A stretch of DNA of 64,000 nucleotides from Tritrichomonas musculus (taxonomy: Eukaryota > Parabasalia > Tritrichomonadida > Tritrichomonadidae). The stretch covers positions 3,162,001 to 3,226,000 of the forward strand of contig JAPFFF010000008.1 of the NCBI GenBank assembly GCA_039105265.1. Direction: 5' to 3'. How positions within the stretch are numbered: position 1 is the first letter of the stretch; every line of letters begins with the position of its first letter. The translations under genes and the position numbers were made by a program. Below are positions 1 through 8,692 of this stretch, piece by piece. The notes under the pieces were generated by a model, which saw only the letters and a list, made by a program, of their open reading frames with translations, was not told the origin of the DNA and searched no databases.

Positions 1-349
1 CAGCATCTCGAGCATCCTTAAAGCCAAACCATACCTTACCAAAATTATAACCACTGACATTTTCTAAATCACTTAGAATTGGCTTGTCTATTTTTATCAT
101 CACTCTCATATCTGCTCGAATAAATCCATTATATATATCAGCAGTATTATGAGTATTAGGAGAGATAATACATGTTGTATAGGAACCACTCTTAATTGGT
201 GGTGATGGTGAATACGAAGTTTGTGGATTTAATGAGTATGCCTTATTAGTATCACTAAGTGCTATGCAATTATCGACAACATCAAAGTAAGATGCAATCT
301 GGGTACAAACCTCTGCTGAGGTTTTCATATAGGATTCCTTGTTAAGCAT
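1..349 (-). CDS. Candidate Polinton major capsid protein, N-terminal part (runs off window)
   Basis: An open frame starts at ATG 349-347 and continues through the window edge, giving about 116 visible residues beginning MLNKESYMKTSAEVCTQIAS. The stretch PNTHNTADIYNGFIRADMRV followed by alternating hydrophobic residues (MIKIDKPIL) would suit the first strands of a jelly-roll protein. It is the last of seven co-directional frames, separated by 17 bases from the next gene. Capsid identity is inferred from position and the beta-rich start; I cannot confirm it without the rest of the gene. The start is preceded by an A-rich stretch as for the other genes of the element. Confidence 0.5.
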   Translation of the reverse strand, partial: MLNKESYMKTSAEVCTQIASYFDVVDNCIALSDTNKAYSLNPQTSYSPSPPIKSGSYTTCIISPNTHNTADIYNGFIRADMRVMIKIDKPILSDLENVSGYNFGKVWFGFKDARDA

Positions 350-366
350 TTTAGATGGAAAAAAAT

Positions 367-918
367 TTACATCATATCTTCAAAGATGCGATTTCTCCTA
401 CCAATAGGTCTCATAGGTATATATTGAGGTTGTTGTTCTTCTTCATATTGTTGTGGCGGTTCTTCAGGAACATACTGTTGTCTTGGTTTACTCATCCTTT
501 TATCAACAACCTCCTTTATCATACGTCTCTGTTCTTTCTTCTCTCGACTTATCTTCATTTCTTCACCTAGTGATTTTAGCTGTTTTAGTATTTCCTCATT
601 CACAGTAGGGTCATAAACTTGGCTTTGTTGAGTTTTTCGAGGTTTTGGAGGTTTTCGTGCAGCTTTCGAACTTATTGGCTTTCTTGGCTTTTCTTCAAGT
701 TCCTCATGTTCTTCACTGTCTGAGTTTTCTTGAGTTTCTTCGTTATTTTCACTTTCTGAGTTTTCTTGATATTCTCGAGTTATTGGAGTTTTTCGCTGTT
801 TTACAATATACTTGTCTTTGGTTTTTGTAGGTAAAACTTCCCAATCTGGGTCATCCCTTCCATTCAACCATTTATGAATAACTGCAAGTCTCTTAGAACC
901 TGTTAGATGTTTTGACAT
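367..918 (-). CDS. Charged, low-complexity Polinton protein, unassigned
   Basis: A 183-residue protein. The first 45 residues are ordinary in composition (SKRLAVIHKWLNGRDDPDWE), residues about 48-75 are Glu/Asn/Ser-rich, residues 75-95 are Lys/Pro-rich and basic (KPRKPISSKAARKPPKPRK), and the C-terminal third is Gln/Pro/Tyr-rich (EEPPQQYEEEQQPQYIP). Such an acidic-basic-proline layout suits a virion core or scaffold role, but this is inference; I recognise no family. It lies between the capsid candidate and the small Gly/Ala-rich protein, in the same direction, and probably belongs to the morphogenesis block of the element. Confidence 0.6.
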   Translation of the reverse strand: MSKHLTGSKRLAVIHKWLNGRDDPDWEVLPTKTKDKYIVKQRKTPITREYQENSESENNEETQENSDSEEHEELEEKPRKPISSKAARKPPKPRKTQQSQVYDPTVNEEILKQLKSLGEEMKISREKKEQRRMIKEVVDKRMSKPRQQYVPEEPPQQYEEEQQPQYIPMRPIGRRNRIFEDMM

Positions 919-965
919 TTAAAATAAACAAAAAAGTCCAAAAATTTAGTTTTTTTGAGTTTTCA

Positions 966-1421
966 TTAGATGTAGGTTCTCGCCCGATTGTTGGTAGTAA
1001 AGTCACTCTCTTGTAATGATCTAGACGAAAATGCTGGCTTTTCAAGAGGTGCTCCAACTGATTCACCTTTTGCAGATTTATTAATTGATGATAAGGCAGT
1101 TTTCACTTTTCCATCTGGGACATATTTTAATGCTGTGTCAGCTATGTTTGCTAATTTATTTCTTGTACTATCGCTCAAGTAGCTTTCACCAAGACCTCTC
1201 GCAACTGAACCAATAACACCAGCATGCTTGGTTAATCCACCTGCTGAAGCATCCAATATTTTACTTGCAAGACCTCCAGTAAAACTATCTGCAGCTCCCA
1301 TTAATAATTTACCACCTAAACCTACTCCTCCTTTTATTATCGTTTGCCATGGAGAAAATTCTTTTTGTTTAGCATAATTTGGCTTCCAATAATCTTCTTC
1401 TGAATGAAGTTTAATTCCCAT
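966..1421 (-). CDS. Small Gly/Ala-rich amphipathic Polinton protein, unassigned
   Basis: A 151-residue protein with a glycine- and alanine-rich middle (residues about 30-85, including GGVGLGGKLLMGAADSF and GGLASKILDASAGG) that could form membrane-active amphipathic helices, followed by a Lys/Ser-rich tail. Polintons and adenoviruses encode small internal capsid proteins with amphipathic helices (adenovirus protein VI type), and the position beside the ATPase and capsid candidate would suit that role. I see no diagnostic motif, so this is only a suggestion. The start ATG lies 17 bases downstream of the ATPase stop in the direction of transcription. Confidence 0.55.
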   Translation of the reverse strand: MGIKLHSEEDYWKPNYAKQKEFSPWQTIIKGGVGLGGKLLMGAADSFTGGLASKILDASAGGLTKHAGVIGSVARGLGESYLSDSTRNKLANIADTALKYVPDGKVKTALSSINKSAKGESVGAPLEKPAFSSRSLQESDFTTNNRARTYI

Positions 1422-1438
1422 TTTTAAAAAATAAAAAA

Positions 1439-2305
1439 TTATTCGAAATAGTACTTATTAGCAGAAATATTCATTACGAATTTTTCATGTGGTTCTTTAT
1501 GTTGTAGGTACTCAGCTACTGTCTGTTTAGTATTTAATGAGTTATTTGTTTGTTGCAACAAGCTCGTAAAATCTTCCTCACTATATCCTGTATAACATAT
1601 TATATCTGTTGCTAACCTTTTAGCATTCATATGAACAAATCGAATAGTTTGGATAGCCATGATACATGTTAAATTATAGTGTCTTGTCTTGGTTAACAAC
1701 TTGATAAATTCACTATTACCATTCTTTAATAAATCACTACCTGCACAATCATCTAGTATCAATAATGTGTTATATGGATATGATGATGTTTCATACTTGA
1801 CTAACTTATTGGCTATATATATTATTTTATCATTGAGCTCATTTAAATGATGCTTCTCAATGAGCCTCCTCATTTCGTCATTGGTCTCTTTCATTCGAGA
1901 TAATACATATTTGACAATGGCATAATACTTTATCTTTCTTCGAAGATGTCTTTTAAGATAACTCATTAATTCTCTTTCCTTTACATAATCGATTCTTGAT
2001 CGTATCTGTTTATTAAGTGTTTCAGCTGTTTTATCCATTTTACCAGAGCTTGAGCAAAATATTATCTTTTGGTAGTATGGATGTTTAAACAACCTCTCTG
2101 TTATCATAATATGTCTCCATATCCAAAAACTTTTACCAGCACCTGGTTTACCAATTAAAAAGTATATACCATTTGTGCTAAAAGGATAATCAGGTGATAA
2201 TGGTTTAATCAAAGCACCATCTATCTCTTTCATGTTCTTCTGTAAGGTCTCTTTAATCAATGTTTCTACTTTATTTATGAGTTCTGCATTTGGGGGTTCA
2301 TCCAT
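1439..2305 (-). CDS. Polinton FtsK/HerA-type DNA-packaging ATPase
   Basis: A 288-residue P-loop ATPase. The Walker A motif is GKPGAGKS at residues 52-59, preceded by a hydrophobic strand (GIYFLI). A Walker B strand TLLILDDCAG lies near residues 178-188, and a sensor-like segment (YNLTCIMAIQTI) follows about 30 residues later. This layout is that of the A32/FtsK-HerA packaging ATPases of Polintons, virophages and large DNA viruses, which drive genome entry into the capsid. The length is normal for the family. It sits between the integrase (10 bases upstream) and the small Gly/Ala-rich protein, within the structural gene block. Confidence 0.88.
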   Translation of the reverse strand: MDEPPNAELINKVETLIKETLQKNMKEIDGALIKPLSPDYPFSTNGIYFLIGKPGAGKSFWIWRHIMITERLFKHPYYQKIIFCSSSGKMDKTAETLNKQIRSRIDYVKERELMSYLKRHLRRKIKYYAIVKYVLSRMKETNDEMRRLIEKHHLNELNDKIIYIANKLVKYETSSYPYNTLLILDDCAGSDLLKNGNSEFIKLLTKTRHYNLTCIMAIQTIRFVHMNAKRLATDIICYTGYSEEDFTSLLQQTNNSLNTKQTVAEYLQHKEPHEKFVMNISANKYYFE

Positions 2306-2315
2306 TTACAAATTT

Positions 2316-3470
2316 TTAAATGTATTTCATAATTTTATCTGGTATTGGTTTGCCCTCAACCTTTTGACCTGCTTTAATTTGTCGTTCATAATTTTTCTTT
2401 TGTTCCAACCAATATTGTCTTTCTGCTGTACCAAGTACTAATGGATTACCTCTCCTTACATCTCTAATAGTTTGTCTAGCAAAGGCATCATCACCTTCGA
2501 CTCCTTCCCATTTTAAATCATACTTACCAGTATCTTCATCAAAGTTATATATTTTTTCAATAATACCTTCTTTACCTTCATTTAGTCTTTCAGCTACTTT
2601 AATCCTTTTGTCTCTTGTCCTTAACAACCTATATCCAGGGAATGAACTAGTTGAACCATCTTTGGACTTGACCACAAACTGGTTACCTTTTTGCGAGTCA
2701 ACTATATAAGACTCATTAGACAAATTACTTCTTCTTTTACCAAATGGTTCTTTTTCGAGTACTAACCTGACCTTCTCACCTGGATTAAAATGATATGGAT
2801 TAATGCGTGCATTCTTTTGTATGTACTTTATTTCATCCTCTGGAGTAATATCATTAGGTGCTTTATTATCTAGAGACCTATGAGGAGAGTTGTTATATAT
2901 GTTAACCAAATCATGCATCTCCTTTGGTTGAATAAACCTATTTTCACCAATAGCATCTCTTATGGTTCTCATAAACCTATTAATAATGCCAAGTACATTA
3001 TGGTTATTCTCAGTTGTTGTTCGATATTTTATGTTCTTCTCTCTCATGAAGTCTAAGACTGTTGATGATAAATATGCAGCATCCTCATCACTTGTTATCG
3101 AATATACATGAGGTACATCATTAACAAATTTATGAAGTGCTGTTAATACTTCTCTTGCTCCTTTACCATTCATAGGATATGCATATGCTTTTCTGGTGTT
3201 GATATTAATGAACATTAGATAATTCAACCCACCTGCCTCTTTATTATTAATGAAGGTATCCATTTGATAACCATGAGGATGTTTGGATACAATAGGAATA
3301 AATTGTGCTTTAGGTACTCTCTTATCATGTACTACTTTTTCATCAAAGTATTTCTTTGCTTCGTCTTCATTTAGATTCTCTTGTTTTGCCATGCTAAGGT
3401 ATTTGTCCAAGGTCTTCCATTTAGCTTTGTTGTATAATTTTTCATATGGGCTTGGTTCTTCTTTACTCAT
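2316..3470 (-). CDS. Polinton retroviral-type integrase
   Basis: A 384-residue protein with an RNase H-fold integrase core. The first acidic-residue strand lies at HGYQMDTFIN (Asp about 71), followed by LNYLMFININTRKAYAYPM, a strand-turn typical of integrase cores. The second motif is SITSDEDAAYL (residues 124-134), and the helix with NRFMRTIRD (about 164-172) and NNSPHRSLDNKAP follows, as in rve-family integrases. The C-terminal third carries an SH3/chromo-like beta segment (FNPGEKVRLVLEKEPFGKR and WEGVEGDD). In Polintons this enzyme inserts the element and makes short target duplications. It is separated by 6 bases from the upstream gene. Confidence 0.88.
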   Translation of the reverse strand: MSKEEPSPYEKLYNKAKWKTLDKYLSMAKQENLNEDEAKKYFDEKVVHDKRVPKAQFIPIVSKHPHGYQMDTFINNKEAGGLNYLMFININTRKAYAYPMNGKGAREVLTALHKFVNDVPHVYSITSDEDAAYLSSTVLDFMREKNIKYRTTTENNHNVLGIINRFMRTIRDAIGENRFIQPKEMHDLVNIYNNSPHRSLDNKAPNDITPEDEIKYIQKNARINPYHFNPGEKVRLVLEKEPFGKRRSNLSNESYIVDSQKGNQFVVKSKDGSTSSFPGYRLLRTRDKRIKVAERLNEGKEGIIEKIYNFDEDTGKYDLKWEGVEGDDAFARQTIRDVRRGNPLVLGTAERQYWLEQKKNYERQIKAGQKVEGKPIPDKIMKYI

Positions 3471-3476
3471 TTATTT

Positions 3477-4478
3477 TTAAATAAACATCTTATCGTATTG
3501 AAGGAATTGCATTTCGATTACAAATGAATCATTTGGAGGTAGTTTTGTTGGACAATTATAATGTGCATCACTATAGAAGTCTATCCAAAACCTTTGGTCC
3601 ATTGAGTTTAACTTGAAGTACTTAATAGGACTATATTCAACATCACTATCTCCAATATAGTTATGCAATGCTTGTTCACCTATAGATGAATATATTTTAC
3701 ATGATTGTCTGTCCCATATATTATCAAATATCAATTCCTTGTGCCATGTTTGATATTTTTCTGGTTTATTTTGAAATATGCCATTACCTATATTAAACAC
3801 ATCTGCAAAGTCATCATTCCAGGATTTAAGTTGGAAAAAGTTCATATATGGTGCAGTATACTCCCAATCTCGTTCATTCTTACTATTGTTATAGTAGTAT
3901 TTATGGTTCCCTGCTTTATTTCTTTCTGTATAAATGATTTCATGAAAACCATTTTTATCATAGTATCCATCGGTTTGTATATCTCTATCCTGTATATCAT
4001 CATCATTTTGAACAAATTTGTCTAATTTAGAAGTTCTAATGTATGACTTGAATGCACGATTAACTGCATCAAAAAATCCACGTAAATCTCCATCGACTGA
4101 CACCCAATCAATGACTTTGAAGCACCCATATTCATGATTTGAACCAGTTATATAGTCTTCTTTTAGTGTTCCATCATTCCATGTTCCACCACAAACAAAC
4201 TCATATGTTTTCTTATGTATCTTATATATTTCAATCTCTACTTCCATTTTGCGTCTTCTCTTAATGATATGTGCTGAACGAACGCCAACAATAGATTCCC
4301 CTTTGTTTGCAGTTGACCATTCTGGTGGGAAATTAAACCAATACCTATTAAACTTAGCTTTATCATGTTGAGCATCCTCAAGGAAGTAGGCTGTTTCGAT
4401 TGGAAGAGGTGTATTACCATCATTAACTATATTATCTCGATTAGGATATAAAGTGTTAACACTTGGTGGTAATTCCAT
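3477..4478 (-). CDS. Candidate Polinton minor capsid (penton-type) protein
   Basis: A 333-residue protein, rich in Tyr, Phe, Trp and Asp, with many predicted beta strands (for example KMEVEIEIYKIHKKTYEFVC, DSFVIEMQFLQYDKMF at the end) and few long helices. No enzymatic motif is visible. Polintons encode a single-jelly-roll minor capsid protein near the integrase and protease genes, and this is the only remaining long frame of suitable size and composition. The assignment is therefore by elimination and strand content. It shares a short DIQTDG segment with QT motifs found in two other proteins of the element. Confidence 0.45.
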   Translation of the reverse strand: MELPPSVNTLYPNRDNIVNDGNTPLPIETAYFLEDAQHDKAKFNRYWFNFPPEWSTANKGESIVGVRSAHIIKRRRKMEVEIEIYKIHKKTYEFVCGGTWNDGTLKEDYITGSNHEYGCFKVIDWVSVDGDLRGFFDAVNRAFKSYIRTSKLDKFVQNDDDIQDRDIQTDGYYDKNGFHEIIYTERNKAGNHKYYYNNSKNERDWEYTAPYMNFFQLKSWNDDFADVFNIGNGIFQNKPEKYQTWHKELIFDNIWDRQSCKIYSSIGEQALHNYIGDSDVEYSPIKYFKLNSMDQRFWIDFYSDAHYNCPTKLPPNDSFVIEMQFLQYDKMFI

Positions 4479-4502
4479 TTCGAGTTGAATAAAAAGTCTT
4501 TA

Positions 4503-6083
4503 TTAATATACAACACCTGTTTCTAATTCATTGTTTTGAAGTTCTCGAAGTATTCTCTTTCTAATATCTGGTATATTGCGTTGTTTAAACTTACCATTTC
4601 CTTCATGCAAAAAGGTACGACAAGATTCCATTAGAAACACTCCACAATCCTTGTTATTCCTTTGACTAGGTACATCATAATATTTTGCTTTTAACTTACC
4701 TGTTCCTGAAATATTGATCCACTTATTAAGTGTCTTTACCTCTGGTGCCATTGACTTATTCTCAGAGTCATAGCATTCGATTATTTTCTTTGGATATCGA
4801 ACAATACATAAAACCCAATGTTCTCCATCTGAGCAAATGGGGACAAATACTTTATCGAAATGTGTAAATGACTGTTTACCTGAGATAGGACTTTTCATCA
4901 GTTCATGTATTTTTTCCATATCATTAGTCTCATATGCCATAGAAAGGAGGGTATAAAATGCAGTAGGTACAACCAATATTTTCTTTTTATCAAACTCTGC
5001 TTCATTTTGACCAGGTTGTTTATTCAATCTCTTTCCTTTGTTATATAGAAGTTTCAAGTAGTCATCAATAACATCTTCTTCTATATTTTCATCATTGACT
5101 AAACTCCTCCAATCATGAATTTTATGACGTCTTTGGTCTACTGTAAACTCTCCTGTCTTCTGTGGTGTCATACGGGGTTCTCTTGGAGGAGGACTAGTAC
5201 CTCGAGAGGTATGTGATGATGGAAACTGTGGAGGTGGTGATGAAGGAGGAGGAGGTGGTGGAGGTGGTGGAGGTGAAGGTGAACGAGAAGGAGGAGGAGG
5301 TGGAGGTGAAGGTGAACGAGGTCGTTTTGATTTTTTCTTATGTTGTTTTGATTTTTTCTTAGGTCTATCATCCTCGTCTAAATTTGTACTACTTTGAAGT
5401 AAAAGTTGAATTCTGTTTTGATTTTGATCCCTTGTTGGTGGCTCAACATTTGTGGGTCGGTTCCTACCGATTTTCCTAAGGTTAAGATGATAATCATTTC
5501 GATTTAAAGTTGGAGGTCTGGGTAATGGAGCCAATTCTGGTATATCATCTGTTTGAATACCTCTAGTTTTATATTCTTTCTTATCACTTTTCAATGTTCT
5601 TTCTTTCATCTGCTCTCTCAGTTCTCTAGCTGCTTGTTTTTCCTCCTCAGTCTTCATTCGAGATATCCTTATGTTGATAATATCATAATGTAATTTTATC
5701 TCTGTTAATATACCTTGATCTGATTCTTGGAGAGTATATTGATATGGCTTTAATACTGTTATGTAATGCCCATGTTCATCTTTATCATCTTGATTTTTCT
5801 TAATCGCAAACACACAACCTGTAAATTTTGCTCTTGGTTTCTCTCTCTTGAGTCTATTAGCAAATTCAAGTACGTCTTTAAAAGCTATACTAGTATTTAA
5901 ATATGTCTCATATAATTTTTGTAGATTTATTTGATTATTAGAGAACTTCCATATAGTTTGACCCAAACCTCTTGTTAATCTTGCAACATCTCTATCAACT
6001 AGTTTAGGTCGAAATTTAATAGTACCTTGTAGTAGTTGTATTTTATTGTTAGGTTTAGTTTGTGTACCTACATCACTTGTCAT
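4503..6083 (-). CDS. Polinton cysteine protease (adenain/Ulp1 type) with long N-terminal extension
   Basis: A 526-residue protein. The last 190 residues form a C48-type cysteine protease: His in GEHWVLCIVRYP (about 422), the acidic residue in IECYDSENKS (about 440), Gln in YDVPSQRNNK and the nucleophile in KDCGVFLMESC (about 478). In adenoviruses and Polintons this enzyme matures virion proteins. The N-terminal 280 residues are unassigned and include a Lys-rich stretch and a long Pro/Ser tract at about 250-305. Two QT motifs, VGTQT near the N-terminus and RGIQTDD near residue 175, resemble dynein light chain LC8 ligands. It is the first gene of the leftward block; a 71-base A/T-rich gap separates it from the divergent gene at 6155. 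Confidence 0.85.
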   Translation of the reverse strand: MTSDVGTQTKPNNKIQLLQGTIKFRPKLVDRDVARLTRGLGQTIWKFSNNQINLQKLYETYLNTSIAFKDVLEFANRLKREKPRAKFTGCVFAIKKNQDDKDEHGHYITVLKPYQYTLQESDQGILTEIKLHYDIINIRISRMKTEEEKQAARELREQMKERTLKSDKKEYKTRGIQTDDIPELAPLPRPPTLNRNDYHLNLRKIGRNRPTNVEPPTRDQNQNRIQLLLQSSTNLDEDDRPKKKSKQHKKKSKRPRSPSPPPPPPSRSPSPPPPPPPPPPSSPPPQFPSSHTSRGTSPPPREPRMTPQKTGEFTVDQRRHKIHDWRSLVNDENIEEDVIDDYLKLLYNKGKRLNKQPGQNEAEFDKKKILVVPTAFYTLLSMAYETNDMEKIHELMKSPISGKQSFTHFDKVFVPICSDGEHWVLCIVRYPKKIIECYDSENKSMAPEVKTLNKWINISGTGKLKAKYYDVPSQRNNKDCGVFLMESCRTFLHEGNGKFKQRNIPDIRKRILRELQNNELETGVVY

Positions 6084-6154
6084 TTAAAAATCAAATAAAA
6101 GAAAGAAGAAGAAGATGTTGTTTATTTCATTTTTTTTTTTTTATTTCTGTATAA
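6084..6154. promoter_or_regulatory. Divergent intergenic gap, likely bidirectional promoter of the Polinton
   Basis: This 71-base gap contains a long T tract and separates the leftward seven-gene block from the rightward gene at 6155. Both flanking ATGs lie within a few bases of A/T-rich initiator-like sequence (TTTTTAAATG on the left strand, TATAAATG on the right). Promoter function is inferred only from the divergent layout. Confidence 0.4.
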
Positions 6155-6418
6155 ATGGCTTATTTCATGACCATAAAAGAGCGTATATATATCCTCTATA
6201 AAATAGTGTCTTACCTCTATGATTATAGATGTGAGACTAATGAGGGAGTATGTAATATTTTAATTAATAAGATAAAAGAGTTAGCTGCTGAGTATTTCGA
6301 ACCTGAATTTCTTGGTGTAATGATGAAAGATGGTGATTTGGAATTTATCGACCAAATAGAACATTTTGCCTTTGAGTTCTTAGAGTACCAAATATCTAAT
6401 CTGCCCTCGCATTTATAA
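6155..6418 (+). CDS. Small hypothetical Polinton protein
   Basis: An 87-residue, mostly helical protein (MAYFMTIKERIYILYKIVSY) ending in an acidic, aromatic helix (FIDQIEHFAFEFLEYQ). No family is recognised. It is transcribed away from the protease block and its 3' end overlaps the 3' end of the convergent HNH gene by 23 bases. Its length and even amino acid composition argue for a real gene, but there is no independent support. Confidence 0.5.
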   Translation: MAYFMTIKERIYILYKIVSYLYDYRCETNEGVCNILINKIKELAAEYFEPEFLGVMMKDGDLEFIDQIEHFAFEFLEYQISNLPSHL

Positions 6419-6731
6419 TTTTGGGCATATCCCTGTTATAGTTACTATCAGTTGGGGTTACCCATCTTAAGTTGCTTAGATGGTAGTCAGCCCTATTCCT
6501 ATTGATATGGTCTACCTCTATTTTATGTTGTGGGTCATCATTAGGTATGAACTGTCTTGCTATAAGTACATGTTTCAAGTAGTAGTTGCCATTTAGACAT
6601 ACTCGTATATACCCCTTTATATGTTTTGCATCTTTGCATATAAAATGATTACTCTTACGTCTTATAGTAAAGGGGTACCTATTCAGTATCTCATAGTCGT
6701 TAGTAAAGCCTTTGAGTGGCACAAATGACAT
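6396..6731 (-). CDS. HNH endonuclease (homing-type)
   Basis: A 111-residue protein with an HNH core at about residues 70-100: HKIEVDHINRNRADYHLSNL followed by RWVTPTDSNYNR. The DH and the later N-LR-V pattern are those of small HNH nucleases of the HNH_3 type. The N-terminal half (EILNRYPFTIRRKSNHFICK, GYIRVCLNGNYYLKHVLIAR) matches the strand-rich module commonly found before this HNH in phage and giant-virus homing endonucleases. It overlaps the convergent gene at 6155-6418, and its start codon lies only 42 bases from the likely start of the divergent gene at 6773. It may be a passenger homing endonuclease rather than a Polinton core gene. Confidence 0.82.
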   Translation of the reverse strand: MSFVPLKGFTNDYEILNRYPFTIRRKSNHFICKDAKHIKGYIRVCLNGNYYLKHVLIARQFIPNDDPQHKIEVDHINRNRADYHLSNLRWVTPTDSNYNRDMPKIINARAD

Positions 6732-6772
6732 TTACTCACTTTTTAAATGATTCATTTCATTTTTATTTTCGT

Positions 6773-7075
6773 ATGAACAAGTGGGGGAAAATCATTGTTG
6801 ATAGAATTGATAATAATGAACCTCGTCATTATCCTCTTGATGACAAAGAAAGAAACATTACCAAGTTCCCAAAGAAAAAAAAGCGAGTGGGCTTGTATAA
6901 AAACTATAAGGAACATCAAGAAGAAGAAGAAGAAGAAATGTTTATAGTGACAGAGTGTCATTTTATTCCCTATGAATATAAAGAGATAGGTGTTCAAACT
7001 GAAGACCTTTGGGATGTAGGTGTTCAAACTAATGCTGAACTACCTCATATAGAAGAACTACTTAGTAAAATCTAA
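6773..7075 (+). CDS. Small Polinton protein with repeated GVQT motifs
   Basis: About 100 residues from the chosen start MNKWGKIIVDRIDNNEP. An earlier in-frame ATG at 6725 would overlap the start of the HNH gene on the other strand, so the later ATG is preferred. The middle is Lys-rich (KFPKKKKRVGLYK) then Glu-rich; the C-terminus carries two closely spaced motifs, EIGVQTEDL and DVGVQTNAE, 10 residues apart. Paired motifs of this form are typical of ligands of dimeric LC8 dynein light chains, and similar motifs occur in the protease and the minor capsid candidate. No enzymatic domain is seen. The role is unknown. Confidence 0.55.
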   Translation: MNKWGKIIVDRIDNNEPRHYPLDDKERNITKFPKKKKRVGLYKNYKEHQEEEEEEMFIVTECHFIPYEYKEIGVQTEDLWDVGVQTNAELPHIEELLSKI

Positions 7076-7328
7076 CTTCTTTTATTTTAATTTTTGTTGT
7101 AGTAGGTACGAGATTCTCGGGGCTGGTACCTGTGCCGTTTCATAGATGGGCGGTTGTGGGGTGGGGTACCTGTGCCGTTTCATTGATGGGGAGCAGTAGT
7201 GAGAACAAGAATATTTTTTTCTTTTCTTTTTTTTTTTCTTTTTCTTTTCTTTTCTTTTTCTTTTATGACGAGTTCGTGTTGACGCGTGGGGTGCCAGCCC
7301 CAGCGGAAACCGACTCGTATATACTACT
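7076..7328. repeat. Right terminal region of the Polinton: direct repeats, pyrimidine tract, hairpin
   Basis: Two 26-base direct copies beginning GGTACCTGTGCCGTTTCAT lie at 7125-7150 and 7165-7190, with one mismatch and a 40-base period. A long C/T tract follows at about 7207-7265. Next comes a GC-rich block with the hairpin GGGGTGCCAGCCCC (7288-7301), whose complement resembles the GGGGCTGGTACC at 7119-7130. The region ends TATATACTACT at 7328. It is far more GC-rich than its surroundings, as the ends of Polintons can be. Confidence 0.55.
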
Positions 7329-8037
7329 AAGATATAAAAAGAATTAATGATTAGAATAAATTATATAAAAAGTTATCGCTATTCTAAATTTTTATAAAGT
7401 GTTATATAGTGCCACAAAAAAAGATTGATTGAAGATTTGAATAGTTTATTTTTTATATAACACAAAAAGTTATAAAAAATAATCACCTCAAATTTTGCAT
7501 ACTTTTATTTTATTATAAAAAAAAGATACAGGTCAATGATAAATATATTTTATGCTAAGTCTATAATATATTATAAATATAAAATATATAATTGCATTAT
7601 AGAGCCAATAGTTAGATAATTATTATTAAAAAAATTGATAGAATTGAGAGGAAATTTTCTTATCAACAGAATTTAAATAATTTTTTTTTTCTTCATTTTT
7701 TTTATTAGGTTGATAGCATTAACGAACTCTTAAAACTCTTTCATACTTACCAACCATTATGAAATATGGCATTAATTATTTATTATAATGCATATGCAAA
7801 ACATAAATGAACTATGGCAATCCACATTGTTCTTCCCAAGGAGGAAAAAAACATATGTTTTTTCAGGATTTGGATATTTCATATGGGTCAATTGAAGGCC
7901 AAATTTTGAAAAATTATCTCTCTTTTTGTTTCTTTGAGAAGAACAAAAAAGATTGATTTAAACCAAAACTTATTAAAGGAAAACGATCAAATTTTTGATA
8001 GCAAAAAAGTGTATTAAACACTTATTGAATTTTTTTT
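7329..8037. other. Gene-free A/T-rich DNA between the Polinton and the hAT-like element
   Basis: About 0.7 kb of A/T-rich sequence with homopolymer runs. I see no frame with coding character, no RNA gene and no clear repeat. Confidence 0.5.
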
Positions 8038-8060
8038 CCATCAATTAGTGTGGCGATTTG
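8038..8060 (+). repeat. Left target duplication and terminal inverted repeat of the hAT-like element
   Basis: The target duplication CCATCAAT (8038-8045) is followed directly by TAGTGTGGCGATTTG (8046-8060). Both match the right end exactly. Confidence 0.8.
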
Positions 8061-8692
8061 TATGAGGTCATTCAAACATTTTTGTGATGATATTTGGTTT
8101 ATAAACAAATCGATATAATATAATTTTAAATATTTGGTATATGTTATTAAACAAAAATATAAAAATCATTATTCTCTGATTTATGCGATTTTTGTCGAAT
8201 TAAATAATATAATGATCTATTTTTATGGGGAAATTTAGAGTTTTAAGAAAGGCAATATATTTAAAATTATATAAAAATATATATATGCATATGTATAATG
8301 CTTTTATTTGGTCTATCTATCTTATTTAATTAAAAATATATATTCAAAAAAAGTCTGGTTTCATTATTTAAAACATGCTTTATCAAAATAAAACCTCATG
8401 GGAAATATTAATATAGCATTCATTTTTAATAATTCGCATTCATTCTTTCAAAATAGGCAAAACAAATAAAAATCATAGTTTGGGTATTGAAAAATATTCA
8501 GAGCGACGTTCAATTTTTAAAACTTTTTCATTTTAAAAATTATATGAGTTCATTGAAATCATATTTGATGATTTATTTGGTCGCTTATATTTTTGTAAAA
8601 ATGCAAGAAATAACATTGTGGCATCCCAATATGATTAAAACAACAATATACAAAATCAATATAATAATATTTTCATCGAAATCAGATTGATT

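Larger units (their letters stand above)
1..7328. mobile_element. Polinton/Maverick, right-hand part (left part outside window)
   Basis: The region carries the Polinton signature set: a retroviral-type integrase, an FtsK/HerA-like packaging ATPase, a Ulp1/adenain-type protease and capsid candidates, packed with gaps of only about 6-50 bases. Seven reading frames run leftward from 6083 to the window edge; small genes sit on the right, partly on the other strand. The protein-primed DNA polymerase expected for the family is not in view and presumably lies left of the window. The right boundary is inferred from a GC-rich terminal region ending in TATATACTACT, which read inward begins AGTAGTATATA, similar to known Polinton ends starting with AG. 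The matching left end cannot be seen, so the end is provisional. The frames in this part are open, so the copy looks largely whole here and fairly young. Confidence 0.88.

Noticed and set aside
4503-6083. Host SUMO protease (Ulp1) as an alternative for the cysteine protease
   Set aside because: Its place in the Polinton block and lack of host-type flanks favour the element's own maturation protease.
7207-7265. Long pyrimidine tract as a splice-acceptor signal
   Set aside because: No donor or branch-point consensus of the trichomonad type nearby, and it belongs to the Polinton end.
8487-8690. 67-codon frame inside the hAT-like element
   Set aside because: Composition matches random A/T-rich sequence; no motif, and it is not in frame with the zinc-finger fragment.
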